Of a stretch of DNA of 64,000 nucleotides, positions 60,778 through 64,000 are shown piece after piece; position 1 is the first letter of the stretch; each line of letters opens with the position of its first letter. Under the pieces are notes generated by a model. It saw nothing but the letters and a program-made list of their open reading frames with translations, did no database searches and had not been told where the DNA came from. The position numbers and the translations under genes were made by a program. Source of the DNA: Zhuqueibacter pondensis (GTDB taxonomy: Bacteria; Zhuqueibacterota; Zhuqueibacteria; Zhuqueibacterales; Zhuqueibacteraceae); NCBI GenBank assembly GCA_034505955.1, contig JAPDQK010000030.1, positions 1 through 64,000 of the forward strand. Reading direction: 5' to 3'.

Positions 60778-62661
60778 TCAAGCAAACAAGACTTTTTCCA
60801 GCGGTTGAACCGGTTGAACACCCGGCTCGTCTTTTTCGTAATCGCGAATGCTTCGAACAATGCTGTTGGGGGTAATTGGCAAACCGTCATAGTGCCGTAC
60901 GCTGCGCAGTTTTTCGATCTGATCGGCATCCAACTCCAATTTGAGTAGCTGGAGCATTTGGGCATCGCGATTTTGGTCGACAACATAAACCCGCCGATGT
61001 TTGCGCACGAAATCCAATACCTTGTCATTGAACGGATAAGCTTTCAGGCGCAGATAACTCGTCTGCAAACCATGATCGTTGCGCAGCCAGTCGCGAGATT
61101 CGAGAATAGCCCAATGACTCGTCCCGTAGCCAATGATGCCGACATCGGCTTGTGGGTTTTCATCGATCTCGGGGGCGGGCACTTGTTGCCGGGCTGTTTC
61201 AAATTTCCGCGCCAAACGATCCATATTGTTTTTGTAATCTTCCGGGCGCTCGCTGTACCGGGCGTACTCATTGTGTCCACTGCCACGTGTGAAATAGGGC
61301 GCGAGCGGATGAGGTGTTCCGGGCAAGGTGCGATAAGGAATGCCATCGCCGTCGACATCTTTGTAACGCGCAAATTGGCGCACGCGCTCCAAATCTTCGG
61401 CCGAAAGCACTTTGCCACGCTTGAAAGGGGTATTGGGATATTGAAAAGGATCGGACATCCAGTAATTCATGCCCAAATCCAAATCAAGCATCACAAAGAC
61501 CGGGGTTTGAAATTCCTCCGCAAGATCGAAGGCGGTGCCGGCCATGGTGAAACACTCTTCCACCGAGCAGGGGAGGAGCATCAGGTGTTTGGTGTCACCG
61601 TGCGAGAGTACGGCCGTAAAAAGAATATCGCCCTGCATGGTGCGGGTCGGCAGTCCGGTCGACGGCCCGACCCGCTGAACATTGAAGATTACCACAGGCA
61701 CCTCGGCATAATACGCGAGGCCGACAAACTCCGCCATCAATGAAATGCCCGGACCGGAGGTGGCCGTCATCGCGCGCGCACCAGCCCACCCGGCGCCGAT
61801 CGCCATCCCGATCGCCGCCAGCTCATCTTCGGCTTGGACGATGGCAAAGGTCGCCTTTTGGGTGACCGGATCGATGCGGTAGCGCTTCATGTATTCGGCT
61901 AATGATTCACCCAAAGTCGATGATGGCGTGATCGGATACCAGGTGAAGATCGTGACGCCAGCAAACATGCTTCCCATCGCGGCGGCGGAGTTGCCGTCGA
62001 TAATGATTTTACCCTGCGTTGCATTCATGCGTGCAACACGGAAAAGCTCCTGCGGGGGAAAATTTTGACCGGCGTACTCGAAGCCGGCCTTGGCCGCGTC
62101 GAAATTCAATTGGATGGCCTTGCTTTTCCTTTTGAACTGCTTTTTTAATGCGTTTTCAATTTCGGCTATGTCGATGCCGAGCAGGCAGGCGAGAACGCCG
62201 TCATAAATCATGTTACGAACCAGCTTGCGCAGTTTTGCCTCCGGGCACACCGGGCGCACCAATTTGTCGAAAGGCACAGGATAAAAATGCAAATCATCGC
62301 GAAGTTTATTCAGATTGAGTGGCTCGTCGTAGATGACCATGGCGCCGGCGTCAAGTTGCATTACATCTTCTCGCGCCGTTTCAGGATTCATCGCCACCAG
62401 AATGTCATTCTTTTCGCGCCGGGCAATATAACCGTCTTTGTTGACCCGTATCGTGAACCAGGTGGGAAGACCCTGAATATTGGAAGGAAAAAGGTTTTTG
62501 CCGGAAACCGGAATCCCCATTTGAAAAATTGCGCGCAACAACACCATGTTTGCCGTCTGGCTGCCGGAGCCATTGATCGTGGCAACATGGATATTGAAAT
62601 CATTGATAACAGGATGGTTATTGCTACTTGTGCTACTATTTCGGGAAGAGGTCGTGCTCAC
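60778..62661 (-). CDS. korA: 2-oxoacid:ferredoxin oxidoreductase alpha subunit with N-terminal gamma domain (KorA type)
   Basis: 627 residues. GTG start at 62661, with GAGGAA upstream. The gamma-like domain (about 20-195): NGSGSQTANMVLLRAIFQMG, IPVSGKNLFPSNIQG. The alpha, pyrimidine-binding domain: GNSAAAMGSMFAGVTIFTWY, PITPSSTLGESLAEYM, EDELAAIGMAIGAGWAGARA, TSGPGISLMAEFVGLA. The last part has VGIIGYGTSHWAILE and VYVVDQNRDAQMLQLLKLEL. Works with KorB; needs ferredoxin, whose gene is not in the window. Substrate is a 2-oxoacid, probably 2-oxoglutarate. Confidence 0.93.
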   Translation of the reverse strand: MSTTSSRNSSTSSNNHPVINDFNIHVATINGSGSQTANMVLLRAIFQMGIPVSGKNLFPSNIQGLPTWFTIRVNKDGYIARREKNDILVAMNPETAREDVMQLDAGAMVIYDEPLNLNKLRDDLHFYPVPFDKLVRPVCPEAKLRKLVRNMIYDGVLACLLGIDIAEIENALKKQFKRKSKAIQLNFDAAKAGFEYAGQNFPPQELFRVARMNATQGKIIIDGNSAAAMGSMFAGVTIFTWYPITPSSTLGESLAEYMKRYRIDPVTQKATFAIVQAEDELAAIGMAIGAGWAGARAMTATSGPGISLMAEFVGLAYYAEVPVVIFNVQRVGPSTGLPTRTMQGDILFTAVLSHGDTKHLMLLPCSVEECFTMAGTAFDLAEEFQTPVFVMLDLDLGMNYWMSDPFQYPNTPFKRGKVLSAEDLERVRQFARYKDVDGDGIPYRTLPGTPHPLAPYFTRGSGHNEYARYSERPEDYKNNMDRLARKFETARQQVPAPEIDENPQADVGIIGYGTSHWAILESRDWLRNDHGLQTSYLRLKAYPFNDKVLDFVRKHRRVYVVDQNRDAQMLQLLKLELDADQIEKLRSVRHYDGLPITPNSIVRSIRDYEKDEPGVQPVQPLEKVLFA

Positions 62662-62690
62662 TGTTGGTTTTCCTCATATGTTGTTTGAAG

Positions 62691-63728
62691 TCAGATAGTA
62701 TTTCCCTCGTGCAGCGTGGAAAGAATTTGCTGCAAAGTTTGCCAGTCATTGATGGTGTTGGAGCGTGCCAGGATCGCATGGATTTGTTCCACATTTAAGG
62801 TGCGGATCGCTTCGCCGATCTCTGGAGATACCGGGCCGAGCTTGTGAGAGAAAATCAGCTTTAATGTATTTTGAGCTTCTTCAACACGGCCTTGGTCATA
62901 ACCTTGGTCATAACCTTTCTTATAGCCTGTTTCATAGCTGCCCATCAGCACTGCGTATGTATCGCGCATCCGTTTTATATTCAACTCATAGCGTCGTCTT
63001 TCCTTGAGTGTCAAGTTCACATACTTCGCTACCTCAAAAGCCTTCTCAAACACCTCATCGCCTTTGAAAAAGTCTGGAATGCGACTGAGCTCCGGCAAAT
63101 ATTTCAGGAAATAAAGCCATTTGTTGATGCGGCGCTCAAGGCTGTATTCCGGCTTGCGTTCGTCGAACAGCGGCAACTCCAACGTCACGAATTGCAGTTT
63201 GTCGGAAAAAGCCTCGTGCGGCGGCTGATCGTTTCTGATTCGGTTGCGATTGACGGCGGTTGTACTACCATCCAGAGCATAGCCCAAAACCGCAATGCAA
63301 TAAACTTCACTGAGACGAAAGTCCCAGGCTGTCATTTTGCCGCCATAAGTCTCCATCTCATCATGGATGCTCATCACTTCAAGTGCGGGTTCGGGATAAG
63401 TTGCACGCTTGCCGCCTTTCCTGGCCTGAGCTGCAATCGGGAAGGTCGAGTAATAAATCATCCGATCTTTGATGAAGGGGATGCGGTTCTTTTGCATTTC
63501 AACAATGAAATGGTTGCCTTCCGCATCTTTGCAATAAACGTCATAAATCCCGCTGCGTTCTTCTTGAGCATCCGGAAGCTGTTCTTTGTCCATGAAATGG
63601 ATGTCGAGAATTGGCGCTTCCAGCTCCAGCACATCGGTGATAAAACCCCTGATGATGTTTTTATTGGCTTCTTCGCCAAAAATCTTTTTGAAGCCAAAAT
63701 CTGTCGTGGGATCAATGAACCGTGACAT
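62691..63728 (-). CDS. Rpn family recombination-promoting nuclease/putative transposase
   Basis: 345 residues from ATG 63728 with GGAGG five bases upstream. Features of the family: RFIDPTTDFGFKKIFGEEAN at the start, the PD-(D/E)XK core GIYDVYCKDAEGNHFIVEMQ (Asp, Glu and Gln), FIKDRMIYYSTFPIAAQARK, and further WLYFLKYLPELSRIPDFF. The C-terminus includes a Gly-Tyr repeat (YETGYKKGYDQGYDQG). Rpn proteins promote RecA-independent recombination or act in phage defence; domestication is common. It ends 30 bases before korA, same strand. Confidence 0.93.
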   Translation of the reverse strand: MSRFIDPTTDFGFKKIFGEEANKNIIRGFITDVLELEAPILDIHFMDKEQLPDAQEERSGIYDVYCKDAEGNHFIVEMQKNRIPFIKDRMIYYSTFPIAAQARKGGKRATYPEPALEVMSIHDEMETYGGKMTAWDFRLSEVYCIAVLGYALDGSTTAVNRNRIRNDQPPHEAFSDKLQFVTLELPLFDERKPEYSLERRINKWLYFLKYLPELSRIPDFFKGDEVFEKAFEVAKYVNLTLKERRRYELNIKRMRDTYAVLMGSYETGYKKGYDQGYDQGRVEEAQNTLKLIFSHKLGPVSPEIGEAIRTLNVEQIHAILARSNTINDWQTLQQILSTLHEGNTI

Positions 63729-63832
63729 CAGTTCCTCCAAGCCTCAACCCGTCTTGTGGAATCAATTGTTATCAGGTCGCGCCATTGGCAAGGCAAAAAA
63801 TTTGTAAAAGTTCAGTGAATCCCGTACTAAAA

Positions 63833-63905
63833 TATCATTCTGGAAGAATCTATTTACAATATAAGACAATCGTCCAAGACGAAAAAAGATTCCTCCTGAA
63901 TGACA
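63833..63905. repeat. GTCATTC/GAATGAC palindromic element (right-edge copy)
   Basis: ATCATTCTGGAAGAATCTAT on the left and AAAAAAGATTCCTCCTGAAT, GACA on the right. The right arm agrees with the copy at 14317-14388. The remaining 63906-64000 is A/T-rich and holds no gene that I can see. Confidence 0.65.
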
Positions 63906-64000
63906 ACGGGGTTTACTGAATATTTACACCCAACGTCATAAAAATAAATATACAACAATATTTTGCCAATTTCAAATCAAAATTCAGAACAAATCTGTTT

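Overview
The window reads as one chromosomal stretch of a Gram-negative bacterium. It carries TonB/ExbB/ExbD-type energy transduction, a lipid-linked sugar flippase and several exported proteins. Four large secreted proteins end in a C-terminal domain of the type IX secretion sorting kind (an NPFNP motif, then a FlgD-like Ig fold). That set, with a ferredoxin-type 2-oxoacid oxidoreductase and many extracellular glycosidases and peptidases, suggests an anaerobic or facultative polymer degrader of the FCB group, perhaps a candidate phylum such as KSB1. This placement is inference from protein style; I saw no rRNA or tRNA gene. One run of 96 Ns shows that this is a scaffolded draft assembly.

Layout. 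1-4.6 kb: two adjacent secreted proteins (cohesin/dockerin, beta-propeller) with almost identical sorting-domain DNA. 4.6-8.2 kb: aldehyde dehydrogenase and FabF on the minus strand, a YigZ-type protein on plus. 8.2-8.6 kb: a promoter, a set of stems and a strong terminator without a gene, my best candidate for an undescribed structured RNA. 8.6-14.2 kb: response regulator, Wzx-like flippase, methyltransferase, an asparagine-synthetase homologue without the glutaminase cysteine, and a UroD-family protein. 14.3-17.7 kb: SDR reductase, RelE-type toxin-antitoxin pair, a frameshifted HEAT/STAND remnant and a 40-residue basic protein with its own promoter and terminator. 17.7-30 kb: M19 dipeptidase plus Tat-type class V aminotransferase, SEC-C, DinB, exported protein, GDPD, Uma2 nuclease, GH31 glycosidase, AI-2E-type permease and a membrane protein.

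30.1-34.0 kb is a tight six-gene operon (CutA, MBL hydrolase, TonB-like, ExbB, ExbD, CAP domain). 34.2-43.4 kb is an accessory zone: lone MNT-type nucleotidyltransferase, 1.3-kilo-residue beta-helix/FN3 protein, HEPN-like protein, tandem intergenic repeats, VapBC-like pair and a CsgG/PEGA protein. 43.5-50 kb carries GH38 mannosidase, a class C beta-lactamase fold protein and an M28 peptidase. 50-53.4 kb is a graveyard of defence or toxin-antitoxin genes (two AbiE-like genes and one YgiT-like gene, all broken) beside an intact ATPase with an iterated operator. 53.4-63.7 kb holds an Lhr-type helicase containing the assembly gap, a metallophosphoesterase, an anti-sigma/ECF sigma pair, KorB/KorA and an Rpn-type nuclease.

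The intergenic DNA is unusually rich in palindromic repeat families: GTCATTC/GAATGAC elements, GGATTACACGGAT palindromes, TTGGAGT palindromes, CTCCGTAGGAG units in tandem, and a CGTAGT/ACTACG element. Two copies of one family carry the same core in opposite orientations, which points to DNA inversion. Recurrent promoters follow TTGCAT or TTGACT, 17 bases, then a TA-rich -10 box, and some place the predicted transcription start on or next to the ATG.
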